This document shows positions 55,174-63,606 of a DNA stretch of 64,000 nt, piece after piece. Source of the DNA: Myxococcus qinghaiensis. GTDB lineage: Bacteria > Myxococcota > Myxococcia > Myxococcales > Myxococcaceae. The DNA is taken from the NCBI RefSeq assembly GCF_024198215.1, contig NZ_JAKCFA010000003.1, forward strand, positions 434,001 through 498,000, read 5' to 3'. The notes beneath the pieces are model-generated. The model worked only from the letters and a program-made list of their open reading frames with translations, had not been told where the DNA came from and did not search any database. Position 1 is the stretch's first letter, and every line of letters begins with the position of its first letter. Position numbers and translations under genes: made by a program.

Positions 55174-58038
55174 ATGAGCAGCATCCTCGTCATCAACGCC
55201 GCGGGTCGGGAGACCCGCGTGGCGCTCGTCGAGAACGGGCACATCGCGGAGTTCTATCTCGAGCGTAAGAAGGACAAGGGCGTCGTCGGAAATATCTACA
55301 AGGGCCGCGTGGTCCGGGTGCTCCCCGGCATGCAGGCGGCCTTCGTGGACATCGGCCTGGAGAAGGCCGCTTTCCTCTACGTCAGCGATGTCGTCTACGA
55401 CCCGGACTTCGCCCGGGCCCAGTTCGAGCTGACGGAGGGAGAGCACGAGGACGCCCCCGACGTTCCCACCGAGTCCGAGGCCGACGCCGCTGAAGAAGCG
55501 GCCCGGGACGCGGGTCCGAGCCACGTCGTGGACGTGGAGGCGGAAGCCGCGGAGCTGGCGGGTGAGGACCAGGCCCACCGCACCGAGTCCCTGCCGCGCG
55601 ACACCCTCCTGGAGCTGGCGGCGAATGCCCCGTCTCTCGAGCTGGCGTCTGGCGCCGAGGCCCCCGCCCCGGGCGGCGAGCCTTCCGCCGAGGCTCCCAC
55701 GGCGGTAGCCGAGGCGTCCGTGTCGGTGGAGGTGACGGAGGTCACCGTGTCCGCCGGCGAGTCGGCGGCGCCCGCGCTGGAGACGGCGTCCGTGGCCGTC
55801 GCGGTGCTCGAGGCCCCCGCGGCGGAGAGCCCGTCCGAGGCTCCGGCCGAGGCCGCGCCCCTGTCCGACGAAGCCACCGCCGCCGCGCTGGCCGTGGCGA
55901 TGCTGCCGCCCGAGCCGCCGCCGCACGCGGCCACCGCGCTGAGCGAGCTGATGCCCTCTCCGACGGGCGACGAGTCGGCCGTGGCCGCGCGTCCGGCCGA
56001 GGTCTCTGGCGAGCGCCGTGCGCCGCGCGAGGCCCGGGAGGCGCGTGAGCCGCGCGCCCGGGAGAAGGACAAGGACAAGGGCCGGCACAAGGGCGACGAG
56101 AAGCGCCGGGACAAGCACGAAGAGGGCGGCAAGGAGAAGGTCAAGCAGCGCCGCACGGACAAGATTGAAGACTTGCTGAAGGTGGGCCAGGAGGTCGTGG
56201 TCCAGATTTCCAAGGACCCCATCGGCACGAAGGGCGCGCGCCTCACCTCGCACATCTCGATTCCGGGCCGTCAGCTCGTGTTCATGCCCACGGTGGACCA
56301 CGTGGGCATCAGCCGCCGCATCTCCAATGAGAAGGAGCGCCGGCGGCTGCGTGAAATCGTGGACCGGCTGCGTCCGCCCGGGACGGGCTTCATCGTGCGC
56401 ACGGTGGCGGAGAACGTGCCGCAGGAGAAGCTGGAGAGCGACATCCGGTTCCTCATCGAGGTGTGGAACCAGGTCGTCCGCAAGAACGAGAAGCGGGGCG
56501 GACCGGGCCTGTTGCATCCGGACCTGGACCTCATCCTTCGCGCCACGCGTGACTTGTTCGCGCACGACGTGGAGAAGCTCGTCGTCGACGACCGCGAGGA
56601 GTACGAGCGAATCCTCGGCTTCGTGACGGCGCAGGACCCGGCGCTGCGGGACAGGGTGGCGCTGCACGAGGGTGACGACACCGTCTTCGACGCGTACGGC
56701 ATCGAGCAGGAGCTGCAGCGCGCCACGCAGCGCAAGGTGTGGCTGAAGAGCGGCGGCTACCTCATCATCGACCAGGCCGAGGCGCTCACCGCCATCGACG
56801 TCAACTCGGGCCGCTACGTCGGCAAGAAGAGCCTCGAGGAGACCATCACCAAGATCAACGTCGAGGCGGCCAAGGAGATCGTCTACCAGCTCCGGCTGCG
56901 CAACATCGGCGGCATCATCATCTGCGACTTCATCGACATGGAGAAGGCGCAGAACCGGGACAAGGTCTTCAAGTCGCTGCAGGAGGCGCTGGGCCGCGAC
57001 AAGGCGAAGACGAACGTGCTGCGCATCTCCGAGCTGGGCCTCGTGGAGATGACGCGCAAGCGCGTGCGCGAGTCCATTGGCCGCGTGCTGCACGAGGACT
57101 GCCCGTACTGCGACGGCAACGGCTTCGTGAAGACGGCCACCACGGTGGCGTACGAAATCTTCCGGGAGATTCGCCGGGAGGCGCCGGGCTACAAGGACTC
57201 CACGCTGGTCATCAACTGCAACGCGGAAGTGGCGCGCCTGCTCCAGGGTGAGGAGCGCAACGAGCTGCGGCACCTGATGGACCGTTACAACAAGTCCATC
57301 CAGGTCAAGGCGCAGCAGAACTACCACCGCGAGCAGTACGACATCTATGGACGCTCGGCCACGGGGCCCGAGCACAAGGTGGCCTCATCGCCGGGCTCGG
57401 GTGATGGCGAGCTGGCGATGCAGCATCGCAAGCCGGACAGCGGCGGCTTCGGACGCCAGGACCAGAACCGCCGAGGCGGTGGCAGGGACCGGGACCGTAG
57501 CGGCGGTGAACGGCGGGATGACCGGGGTGGCAGCGGCGGTGGCGGCGGTGGTGGCCGACGCCCGGAGCGCGGCGGAGACCGTCCTCGCGGAGACCGGGGT
57601 GGTGAACGCGGTGGTGCCGAGCGCGGCGGTGAGCGCGGTGGTGGCGAGCGCGGCGACCGAGGAGAGCGCGGCGGTGAGCAGCGTGGCGAGCGTGCAGACC
57701 GTGGTGGCGAGCGCGGTGGTGCCGAGCGCGGCGAGCGTGGTGGTGGTGAGCGCGGTGAACGCGGCGGCGAGCGCAGTGGCGGCGAACGCGGCGAGCGCGG
57801 TGGTGGCGAGCAGCGCGGCGAGCGCGGTGGCGGCGAACGCGGCGAACGCGGTGGTGGCGAGCGCGGCGACCGAGGAGAACGCGGCGAGCGTGCGGACCGT
57901 GGCGGCGAGCGCCGTGGCGAGCGCGGCGGTGGTGGCCAGGGCTCATCAAGTGGAGGCGGCAACGAGGGCGGTGGCAGCTCGACGCCTCCGGCCTCTTCTG
58001 GCCAGGGCGGCTCGGAGCCCTCGGGCGGCACGACCTGA
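55174..58038 (+). CDS. RNase E/G family endoribonuclease, enlarged
   Basis: 954 residues from ATG 55174. N-terminal S1 domain begins with RNase G-like VINAAGRETRVALVENGHIAEFYLERK and VVGNIYKGRVVRVLPGMQAAFVDIG. The S1 domain is interrupted at about residue 87 by some 235 residues of Ala/Glu/Pro-rich sequence ending in a Lys/Arg/Glu stretch, before resuming at KVGQEVVVQISKDPIGTKGARLT (about 334). Catalytic Asp residues lie in TAIDVNSG (about 539) and ICDFIDM (about 586). CPYCDGNGF (about 643) is the zinc-link motif. The C-terminal 200 residues are RGG/RGE repeats. The core matches RNase E/G, which processes and degrades mRNA and rRNA. Confidence 0.93.
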   Translation: MSSILVINAAGRETRVALVENGHIAEFYLERKKDKGVVGNIYKGRVVRVLPGMQAAFVDIGLEKAAFLYVSDVVYDPDFARAQFELTEGEHEDAPDVPTESEADAAEEAARDAGPSHVVDVEAEAAELAGEDQAHRTESLPRDTLLELAANAPSLELASGAEAPAPGGEPSAEAPTAVAEASVSVEVTEVTVSAGESAAPALETASVAVAVLEAPAAESPSEAPAEAAPLSDEATAAALAVAMLPPEPPPHAATALSELMPSPTGDESAVAARPAEVSGERRAPREAREAREPRAREKDKDKGRHKGDEKRRDKHEEGGKEKVKQRRTDKIEDLLKVGQEVVVQISKDPIGTKGARLTSHISIPGRQLVFMPTVDHVGISRRISNEKERRRLREIVDRLRPPGTGFIVRTVAENVPQEKLESDIRFLIEVWNQVVRKNEKRGGPGLLHPDLDLILRATRDLFAHDVEKLVVDDREEYERILGFVTAQDPALRDRVALHEGDDTVFDAYGIEQELQRATQRKVWLKSGGYLIIDQAEALTAIDVNSGRYVGKKSLEETITKINVEAAKEIVYQLRLRNIGGIIICDFIDMEKAQNRDKVFKSLQEALGRDKAKTNVLRISELGLVEMTRKRVRESIGRVLHEDCPYCDGNGFVKTATTVAYEIFREIRREAPGYKDSTLVINCNAEVARLLQGEERNELRHLMDRYNKSIQVKAQQNYHREQYDIYGRSATGPEHKVASSPGSGDGELAMQHRKPDSGGFGRQDQNRRGGGRDRDRSGGERRDDRGGSGGGGGGGRRPERGGDRPRGDRGGERGGAERGGERGGGERGDRGERGGEQRGERADRGGERGGAERGERGGGERGERGGERSGGERGERGGGEQRGERGGGERGERGGGERGDRGERGERADRGGERRGERGGGGQGSSSGGGNEGGGSSTPPASSGQGGSEPSGGTT
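57475..57945 (+). repeat. Degenerate GC-rich tandem repeats encoding the RNase RGG/E tail
   Basis: About 470 bp dominated by short units such as GAGCGCGGTGGTGGC, encoding GGERGERGG-type peptides. Many units are near-identical, so replication slippage and strain variation are expected. On the complementary strand the same DNA gives a long open frame of Pro/Arg/Ser that is an artefact. Confidence 0.85.
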
Positions 58039-58087
58039 TGCACCCCGGTGGGGTGGGTGATGCCAACGCATCCCCATCCCACCGAGT

Positions 58088-58110
58088 CCCCGCCTCGTTG
58101 AGTGGCGGGG
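58088..58110 (+). terminator. Hairpin downstream of the RNase E/G gene
   Basis: CCCCGCC (58088-58094), 9-nt loop, GGCGGGG (58104-58110), 50 bp after the stop. No T-run follows; likely an mRNA 3' stabilising or Rho-independent-like structure. Confidence 0.5.
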
Positions 58111-58122
58111 GCTGAGCTTGAA

Positions 58123-58148
58123 GCCGCCCTCTTTCACACGAGGGCGGC
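58123..58148 (+). terminator. Second, stronger hairpin downstream of the RNase E/G gene
   Basis: GCCGCCCTC (58123-58131), 8-nt loop, GAGGGCGGC (58140-58148): nine perfect pairs, seven of them G-C. Follows the first hairpin closely; no U-tract. Confidence 0.6.
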
Positions 58149-58620
58149 CTGCCCCAGGCTCGAAGCCGGGGCGAGTTCGAGACTCCGTTCGCTAGAGCCA
58201 GACGCTCGCGCGCGGACTCCCGCCAGCAAGGTCCCACGGCGCCTGGGCAACGAGGTTCGAGCCCGGAACGACTGTCAGGTCCTCTGTCGAGACGTCCCCA
58301 GGACACCACCATCACCCCCCCTCAGCTCCGATTCGTGGGCCGAGTCAGTGCTGGCTTCTCACCTCACTCCCGCCCTCCGGGCCGGGCGGAGATGTCGGGA
58401 GGTGTGCCCCGAACAGCGGCGTTCCGGGGGTGGGCTGGCCCAGGAGGCTCGGGTTTGGCTAGCCTTGCGGCTCCATGTCGCGGAGCGTCGTCGGCTTCCC
58501 TGCCCCACTTCAGTCCCGGATGACCCTCAGCTCCGCTCCGCTCGAAGCCTCCCTCAGCCTCTTCATCCCCTGCCACCGAGGGGCTCGTCCCTTCGCGGGC
58601 TGGCGCACCTGAGGCTGGCC

Positions 58621-60003
58621 GTGGCTCCGTCTCCATTTTCGTGGCTGAGAACCACCCGGGACCGGCTGCGGGCCTGGGCCCTGCGCGTCTGGGCTCCGGT
58701 GGAAGGCACGCCGTTGGGCCGCTTCGCCACGGACACGGTGCTCGCCGCGAGCACCGTGACGCAGGGGTTTCGGGGAGAGAATCTCCGGCTTCGCGCCGCC
58801 GCCCTCACCTACATCAGCATGTTCTCGCTGGTGCCCCTGCTGACGGTGGGCCTGGTGCTGCTGAACGCCTTCCACCAGGACCGCTTCGAGGAGCGCCTGC
58901 GCTCCGTCGTCCGCGAGCTGCTCGCGCCGGGGGTCCAGGAGAAGTCCGCCGCGGTGCTCAACCGGCTGCTGGACCAGGGCAACTCGGTGGCCATTGGCAG
59001 CATCGGCTTCCTGGCCATCCTCCTGTCCGCCGGTTCGCTGCTGCGCCACATCGACGGCGCGGTGAATGAGCTGTGGGGCATCCGGCGCCAGCGCCCGTGG
59101 GGCATCCGCCTGCTCATCTACGCCGGGCTGTTGCTGCTGGGTCCCATCTTCCTGGCCGCGTCCTTCACCGGAACCCGGGCGGTGCGCGGCGTCCTGCAGA
59201 GCCTGCCGTATCCCGGCGCATTCATCGCGCTGGGCACCACGCTCATCGCGGTGGTGGGCCTGACGATGCTGTACTACTGGACGCCCTACGCGCACGTCCG
59301 GGTGCGCTCCGCCCTGGCGGGAGGGCTCGTCGCGGGGCTCGGATGGATGGTGGCCAAGTCCCTCTACGCCGAGTTCGCCGCGCGCAGCTTCCAGTACAAC
59401 CTGCTCTACGCCTCGCTGAGCGCCCTGCCCCTCTTCCTCGCGTGGGTCTACGTGAGCTGGCTGCTGCTGCTCTTTGGCGCCCGGCTCTCCTACGCCGTCG
59501 AGCACACCGCGTTCCGGGACTCGCTCTTCGCGTTCGGCACCCACCCGCGCGCCCATGAGCTGGTGGCCTCCCGCATCGCCCAGGAGACCACCCTGACGTG
59601 GGTGGACGGAGGCATGGCCCCCACGCCTCGCGAGCTGGCGACCCGGCTCCGGGTCCCCGAGTCGCTCGTCCACGAAGTCGTGGACCGCATGGAAGCCGCC
59701 GGCCTCCTGGAGCGCCAGCGCCGGGGAGGTCTGCGGCCCGCCAGGGACCCGGCCTCTCTCACCCTCGCCGACACCACCCTCGCGGTGCACGGGGTGATGA
59801 TTTCTGGAGGCGCGGATACCTGGGATGGACCGCGAGCCTCGGGCTTCGAGCAGGTCGAGCACTTCTTCCAGGAGGCGGACTGCCTCGGCGTCGAGCGACT
59901 GCGACAGACACGGTGGACCGACCTGGTGGCGCCCCTGCGGCCTGGACTGGCCGAAGCGCCCCCCTCGGCGCCCGCCAAGGTGGCGGCAGGCGGAAATCCG
60001 TAA
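58621..60003 (+). CDS. YihY/BrkB-family membrane protein with C-terminal winged-helix domain
   Basis: 460 residues from GTG 58621, with GAGG 6 nt upstream. Six or so membrane helices in the YihY (formerly RNase BN) pattern: ENLRLRAAALTYISMFSLVPLLTVGL, then SAAVLNRLLDQGNSVAIGSIGFLAILL, ELWGIRRQRPWGIRLLIYA, GLTMLYYWTPYAHVRVRSAL and YNLLYASLSALPLFLAWVYVSWLLLL with GARLSYAVEH at the end. After about residue 315 a soluble domain follows that looks like a winged helix (TPRELATRLRVPESLVHEVVDRMEAAGLLERQ). The family was once called RNase BN in error; function is unknown. Confidence 0.87.
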   Translation: MAPSPFSWLRTTRDRLRAWALRVWAPVEGTPLGRFATDTVLAASTVTQGFRGENLRLRAAALTYISMFSLVPLLTVGLVLLNAFHQDRFEERLRSVVRELLAPGVQEKSAAVLNRLLDQGNSVAIGSIGFLAILLSAGSLLRHIDGAVNELWGIRRQRPWGIRLLIYAGLLLLGPIFLAASFTGTRAVRGVLQSLPYPGAFIALGTTLIAVVGLTMLYYWTPYAHVRVRSALAGGLVAGLGWMVAKSLYAEFAARSFQYNLLYASLSALPLFLAWVYVSWLLLLFGARLSYAVEHTAFRDSLFAFGTHPRAHELVASRIAQETTLTWVDGGMAPTPRELATRLRVPESLVHEVVDRMEAAGLLERQRRGGLRPARDPASLTLADTTLAVHGVMISGGADTWDGPRASGFEQVEHFFQEADCLGVERLRQTRWTDLVAPLRPGLAEAPPSAPAKVAAGGNP

Positions 60004-60033
60004 AGTTTCTAGGTGGTTGGGAGTCCACCCTGC

Positions 60034-60061
60034 TTGCAGTGCCGGCGCGTTCTGTTATGTT
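60034..60061 (+). promoter_or_regulatory. Sigma70-like promoter of the HU gene
   Basis: TTGCAG (60034-60039), 16-bp spacer, TATGTT (60056-60061), about 67 bp before the ATG at 60128. Good match in an otherwise GC-rich stretch. Confidence 0.6.
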
Positions 60062-60127
60062 TTCCTGATTCACCACGGGCCACAGTGCCCTGTCGCCAAG
60101 GGGTCACCGGGTTTGCGGGAGCGTCCG

Positions 60128-60478
60128 ATGCTCAAGTCCGATCTGATCAACATCCTCGTGGCCAAGCGAGGCGTGACGCAGAAGCAGGCTGAGGCCACCA
60201 TCGAGACGATTTTCGAGTCGATGAAGGATGCCCTGTGTCGCGGTGAGAACATCGAGATTCGCGGTCTCGGCGCCTTCCACGTGAAGAACTACCAGGGCTA
60301 CCAGGGACGCAACCCGAAGACGGGTCAGGTCATCCCGGTGAAGCCCAAGCGTGGCCTGCTCTTCCGCACCGGCAAGGAGCTGCGCGACAGGGTCAACCGT
60401 CCCGCACCCCAGCAGGCCCAGAGCGATTTGCCCTCCCCTGAGACCAAGAGCCCCGGCAGCACCGGCACGGGCCTCTGA
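60128..60478 (+). CDS. HU/IHF-family DNA-binding protein with Pro/Ser tail
   Basis: Nucleoid protein of 116 residues from ATG 60128 (GGGAG upstream). The HU fold is complete: MLKSDLINILVAKRGVTQKQAE, GENIEIRGLGAFHVKNYQ, and the DNA-binding arm GRNPKTGQVIPVKPKRGLLF, with the conserved Pro in NPKTG. The last 22 residues (APQQAQSDLPSPETKSPGS) extend beyond the usual 90-95. The sequence is nearer the IHF-like branch (GRNPKTG and KRGLLFRTGKELR). It converges with the sctV gene, 6 bp apart. Confidence 0.93.
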   Translation: MLKSDLINILVAKRGVTQKQAEATIETIFESMKDALCRGENIEIRGLGAFHVKNYQGYQGRNPKTGQVIPVKPKRGLLFRTGKELRDRVNRPAPQQAQSDLPSPETKSPGSTGTGL

Positions 60479-60484
60479 GTCGAT

Positions 60485-62560
60485 TCAGGACCCCATCGGC
60501 ACGGGCGAAAGCCTGCCGATGGGCCGAATCTGAAGGGCCCCGTCCAGCTCCCCATAGGTGAGCACGGCCACTTCGGGAAACGCCCCCTCGCAGAGCCTCC
60601 GCAGCGACCGCCGGACGTCTGGCGCGGTGAGCAGCACGGCCTTTCCACCGGTGGCCACCTGTCGGACGCCTTCCAGGATTTCCGCCACGCGCTCCGGGTC
60701 TGGCGCGGGTCCCCGAGGACCCGTGGACCGCAGGATTTCCTCCACCTCCGGGTCCACGAGGTACGCGTACAGCGGCCCGGTGGGCGCGAACTTGTGGCTG
60801 AGGTAGCGGCGCAGGGCCTGGCGACAACGTTCGGCGAGCGCGACGGCGTCGCCTTCCGTGGTGGGTGAGACGAGCGCCTCCAGGATGGCTCGCAGGTCTC
60901 GAATGCTGACTCCCTCCTGGAGGAGCTTTCGCAGCACATCCGCCAGCAGCGGCAGGGGGACTTTCTGCAGCGCCTCCTTCACCAGCATTGGCGCGCGGGG
61001 CTCCAAGCCATCCAGCAGCGCCTGGACATCCTGGAGTCCCAGCAGGTCCGCGGCCCGGCTCCGCAACACGCCTCGCAGATGGTCCGCGAGCAGTTCGTCG
61101 GGACGAAGGACCTGGACCTGAGCGAACTCCACCGGCCCCCGGCCGGCGTCAGGAATGTGGCTGATGGTCCTTCCCGTCGAGGGCTCCACCGCCGGGTCCG
61201 CCTTCACCTGGAGGAATGCGAGCTCGTCGGGAGGCGCCAGCGCATAGAGCCCCTCCACGCGCACCTGTCCGCCTCCCGCTGGCACTTCATCCACCAGGAT
61301 TCGGTACTCACCAGGAGACAGGTATGCGGCCTGCGTCCTCACCCGGATGCCAGGGATGCGCACCCCCAGCTCGAAGAAGAGCTCGTCGCGCACGGCGTTC
61401 AACGTCTTGTGGACGAAGGCGCCAGCGGACGCCTGGGCCAGCGCCGTCAGGTCCGGAGCGAGGTCCAACGTAAGGGGAGACACGCCCACCGGAACCACCG
61501 TGCGCTCTGGAGCCGCGCCCTCCTTCTCCGAGTCCCCTGCCTTGGAGCCTGTCGCGGCGCCTGCCCCCTTCGCCGCCTCTCCTCGATGAACACCGCGCTT
61601 CAGGACCCGCCCCAGTCCGACCAGTCCCGCCGCCAACAGCAGGAAGGTCAGGTGAGGCATGCCCGGCATCAGCGCGAGCGCGACACACAGGCCCGCGACC
61701 ACCCAGAGCGTCCGGGCATCCCCGAAGAACTGCGAACCAATCTCGGAGCCCAGCGAGTCGTCCTCATGCTCGGACGCGACCCGGGTGACGACGAGGCCCG
61801 CCGCGACGGTGATGCACAGGGAGGGCACCTGGGAGACCAGGCCATCACCGATGGCGATGAGCGCGAAGGTCGACGCGGCTTCGGAGAGCGTCATCCCCCC
61901 TTGGAGTACGCCGATGAGCGAGCCGCCGAGCAGGTTCACCGCGACGATGACGAGGCCCGCGATGACGTCTCCCTTCACGAACTTCATCGCGCCATCCATG
62001 GCGCCGAACATCTGCGACTCCCGCTCCAGGTCCCTCCGCCGTTTCCGGGCCTGGGCCTGGTCGATGGCCCCCGCGCGCAGGTCCGCATCGATGGACATCT
62101 GCTTGCCCGGCATCGCGTCCAGGGTGAAACGGGCGGACACCTCCGCGACGCGCTCAGCGCCCTTCGCCACCACCAGGAACTGGACCAACGAGAGGATGGC
62201 GAACACCACGCCACCGACCACGTAGTCCCCCTGCACGACGAACTCACCAAACGCCTGGATGACGTCGCCCGCGTGCCCCTCCGCCAGCGCCAGTCGCGTG
62301 GACGAGACGTTGAGCGCCAGCCGGAACAGCGTGGTGAACAACAGCAGAGAAGGAAAGGACGTCACCTTCAGCGCGTCCTTGGCCCGCAGGGACGCCACCA
62401 GCAGGGCTACAGCCACCGCCAGGTTCACCGCCAACCCCACGTCCAGCAGCCACGCCGGCAGGGGAATGATGAGCGCTCCCAGCACCACGGCCATCGCCAC
62501 CGCCAGCACGAGGTCCGACGAGCTGCGCACCTTCATCAACCACTTCGCGAGCACCTTCAT
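60485..62560 (-). CDS. sctV: SctV, type III secretion export gate protein (FlhA homologue)
   Basis: 691 residues from ATG 62560, overlapping the sctU stop (ATGA). Eight transmembrane helices occupy the first half (IPLPAWLLDVGLAVNLAVAVALLVASL, SLVQFLVVAKGAERVAEVSARF). The family signature lies at about residue 145-165: DAMPGKQMSIDADLRAG, followed by RRRDLERESQMFGAMDGAMKFVKGD. The cytoplasmic C-terminal domain (about 350-691) would form the nonameric ring. Myxobacteria glide and lack flagella, so the injectisome-type name is used. The gate protein, with SctU and SctT next to it, forms the export apparatus. Confidence 0.92.
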   Translation of the reverse strand: MKVLAKWLMKVRSSSDLVLAVAMAVVLGALIIPLPAWLLDVGLAVNLAVAVALLVASLRAKDALKVTSFPSLLLFTTLFRLALNVSSTRLALAEGHAGDVIQAFGEFVVQGDYVVGGVVFAILSLVQFLVVAKGAERVAEVSARFTLDAMPGKQMSIDADLRAGAIDQAQARKRRRDLERESQMFGAMDGAMKFVKGDVIAGLVIVAVNLLGGSLIGVLQGGMTLSEAASTFALIAIGDGLVSQVPSLCITVAAGLVVTRVASEHEDDSLGSEIGSQFFGDARTLWVVAGLCVALALMPGMPHLTFLLLAAGLVGLGRVLKRGVHRGEAAKGAGAATGSKAGDSEKEGAAPERTVVPVGVSPLTLDLAPDLTALAQASAGAFVHKTLNAVRDELFFELGVRIPGIRVRTQAAYLSPGEYRILVDEVPAGGGQVRVEGLYALAPPDELAFLQVKADPAVEPSTGRTISHIPDAGRGPVEFAQVQVLRPDELLADHLRGVLRSRAADLLGLQDVQALLDGLEPRAPMLVKEALQKVPLPLLADVLRKLLQEGVSIRDLRAILEALVSPTTEGDAVALAERCRQALRRYLSHKFAPTGPLYAYLVDPEVEEILRSTGPRGPAPDPERVAEILEGVRQVATGGKAVLLTAPDVRRSLRRLCEGAFPEVAVLTYGELDGALQIRPIGRLSPVPMGS

Positions 62561-63606
62561 GATGTCTGTCTCCGTGCTGCTTCGTCCGCGTCCCGCGACT
62601 CCATCGCCGTGCGCAAGACGACCGCCGCGGCCTGGTACAGCTCTTCGGGAATGGGCTCCCCGATGTCGTAGTGAATGAGGCTTCGCGCCAACGGGATATC
62701 CCGCACCACCGGCACCCCGAGCCGCTGGGCCTCCTCCCGCAGCGCCAGCGCGTCTTCCTCTCGCGCTTTCGCCACGAGGTAGGGCGCCTCGCTCTCCCGA
62801 GCGTCGTAGCGGATGGCGACCGCGAGGTGCGTCGGGTTGACCACCACCGCCGTGGCTTTTTGCACCCCGCGCGCCGGGCCGCCCTGCGCCAGTTGACGGT
62901 GCAAGGCCCTTCGCTGCCCCTTGTGGCGCGGGTCCCCTTCACTCTCCTTGTGCTCACGCTTCACTTCTTCGCGACTCATCATCAGCTCGCGCAAATGACT
63001 CTTCCTGGCGAGCACGTAGTCCCCGATGCCCAGCACCAGGAGCACCCAGGCCACGCGGCGAATCAGCGCCACGAGCTGCTCCAGCATGAGTGGCAGTCCC
63101 TCGCGCCCGGCCAGCCAGGCCGTCCGCAGCGCGTCCGGACCGACCGACTCCACCTCACTCCAGACGAGGCCTCCCACCACCGCCACCACCACCAACGCCT
63201 TGCCCAGCTCCTTCACGGGTTTCACGCTGAACAGACGCTTCAGCCCCGACGAGAGACTGACCCGCTCCAGCTTCGGCGACATATGGCTCGGGTCCATCTC
63301 GAAGCCCACCGTGGCCATGGAGACCGCCAGTGACGCGGCGAATGCGCCCCCCAGCGCGGGTGCGCTCAGGCGCACGAAAATCCAGAGTCCTTCTTCCAAG
63401 GCACCCGTGAGCTGCTGCTCCAGGAACAACCTCGACGTCCACTCCTCGAGCCGAGTGGACATCCCGACCGCTCCCGAGCCGAAGCCGAGCACTCCGCCCA
63501 AGGTCACCGCGCTGGAGGACAACAACCGGCTGCGGGGAATCTGCCCCTTGCGTCGGGCCTCGCGCAGACGTCGGCCCGACGGCAACTCCGTCTTCTCTCC
63601 ACTCAT
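62557..63606 (-). CDS. sctU: SctU, type III secretion switch protein (FlhB homologue)
   Basis: 349 residues from ATG 63606, overlapping the sctT stop (ATGA). Four transmembrane segments follow the opening KTELPSGRRLREARRKGQIPRS, typical of the family. The cytoplasmic autocleavage motif is intact: VVVNPTHLAVAIRYD (NPTH about residue 253), where cleavage between N and P switches substrate class. The linker REELMMSREEVKREHKESEGDP precedes it, as in FlhB/YscU. Sits between sctT and sctV in a coupled three-gene run. Confidence 0.94.
   Translation of the reverse strand: MSGEKTELPSGRRLREARRKGQIPRSRLLSSSAVTLGGVLGFGSGAVGMSTRLEEWTSRLFLEQQLTGALEEGLWIFVRLSAPALGGAFAASLAVSMATVGFEMDPSHMSPKLERVSLSSGLKRLFSVKPVKELGKALVVVAVVGGLVWSEVESVGPDALRTAWLAGREGLPLMLEQLVALIRRVAWVLLVLGIGDYVLARKSHLRELMMSREEVKREHKESEGDPRHKGQRRALHRQLAQGGPARGVQKATAVVVNPTHLAVAIRYDARESEAPYLVAKAREEDALALREEAQRLGVPVVRDIPLARSLIHYDIGEPIPEELYQAAAVVLRTAMESRDADEAARRQTS

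Larger units (their letters stand above)
58039..58620. other. Intergenic region with two hairpins after the RNase gene
   Basis: 582 bp. The first 110 bp hold two strong inverted repeats (58088-58110, 58123-58148). The remainder has no supported gene: the downstream YihY frame is open through it, but the translation is Arg/Pro-rich and no ribosome site precedes any early start. Confidence 0.55.

Noticed and set aside
57345-58082. 245-residue minus-strand frame of Pro/Arg/Ser repeats
   Set aside because: It is the reverse complement of the RNase RGG-coding repeats and has no ribosome site.
58165-58262. GTTCGAGAC and GGTTCGAGCC segments resembling tRNA T-loops
   Set aside because: Flanking bases do not pair as T-stems and no acceptor or anticodon arms were found.
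58102-58620. N-terminal extension of the YihY gene by 173 residues
   Set aside because: Arg/Pro-rich, no ribosome site, and it starts inside the terminator-like hairpins; GTG 58621 has GAGG at good spacing.
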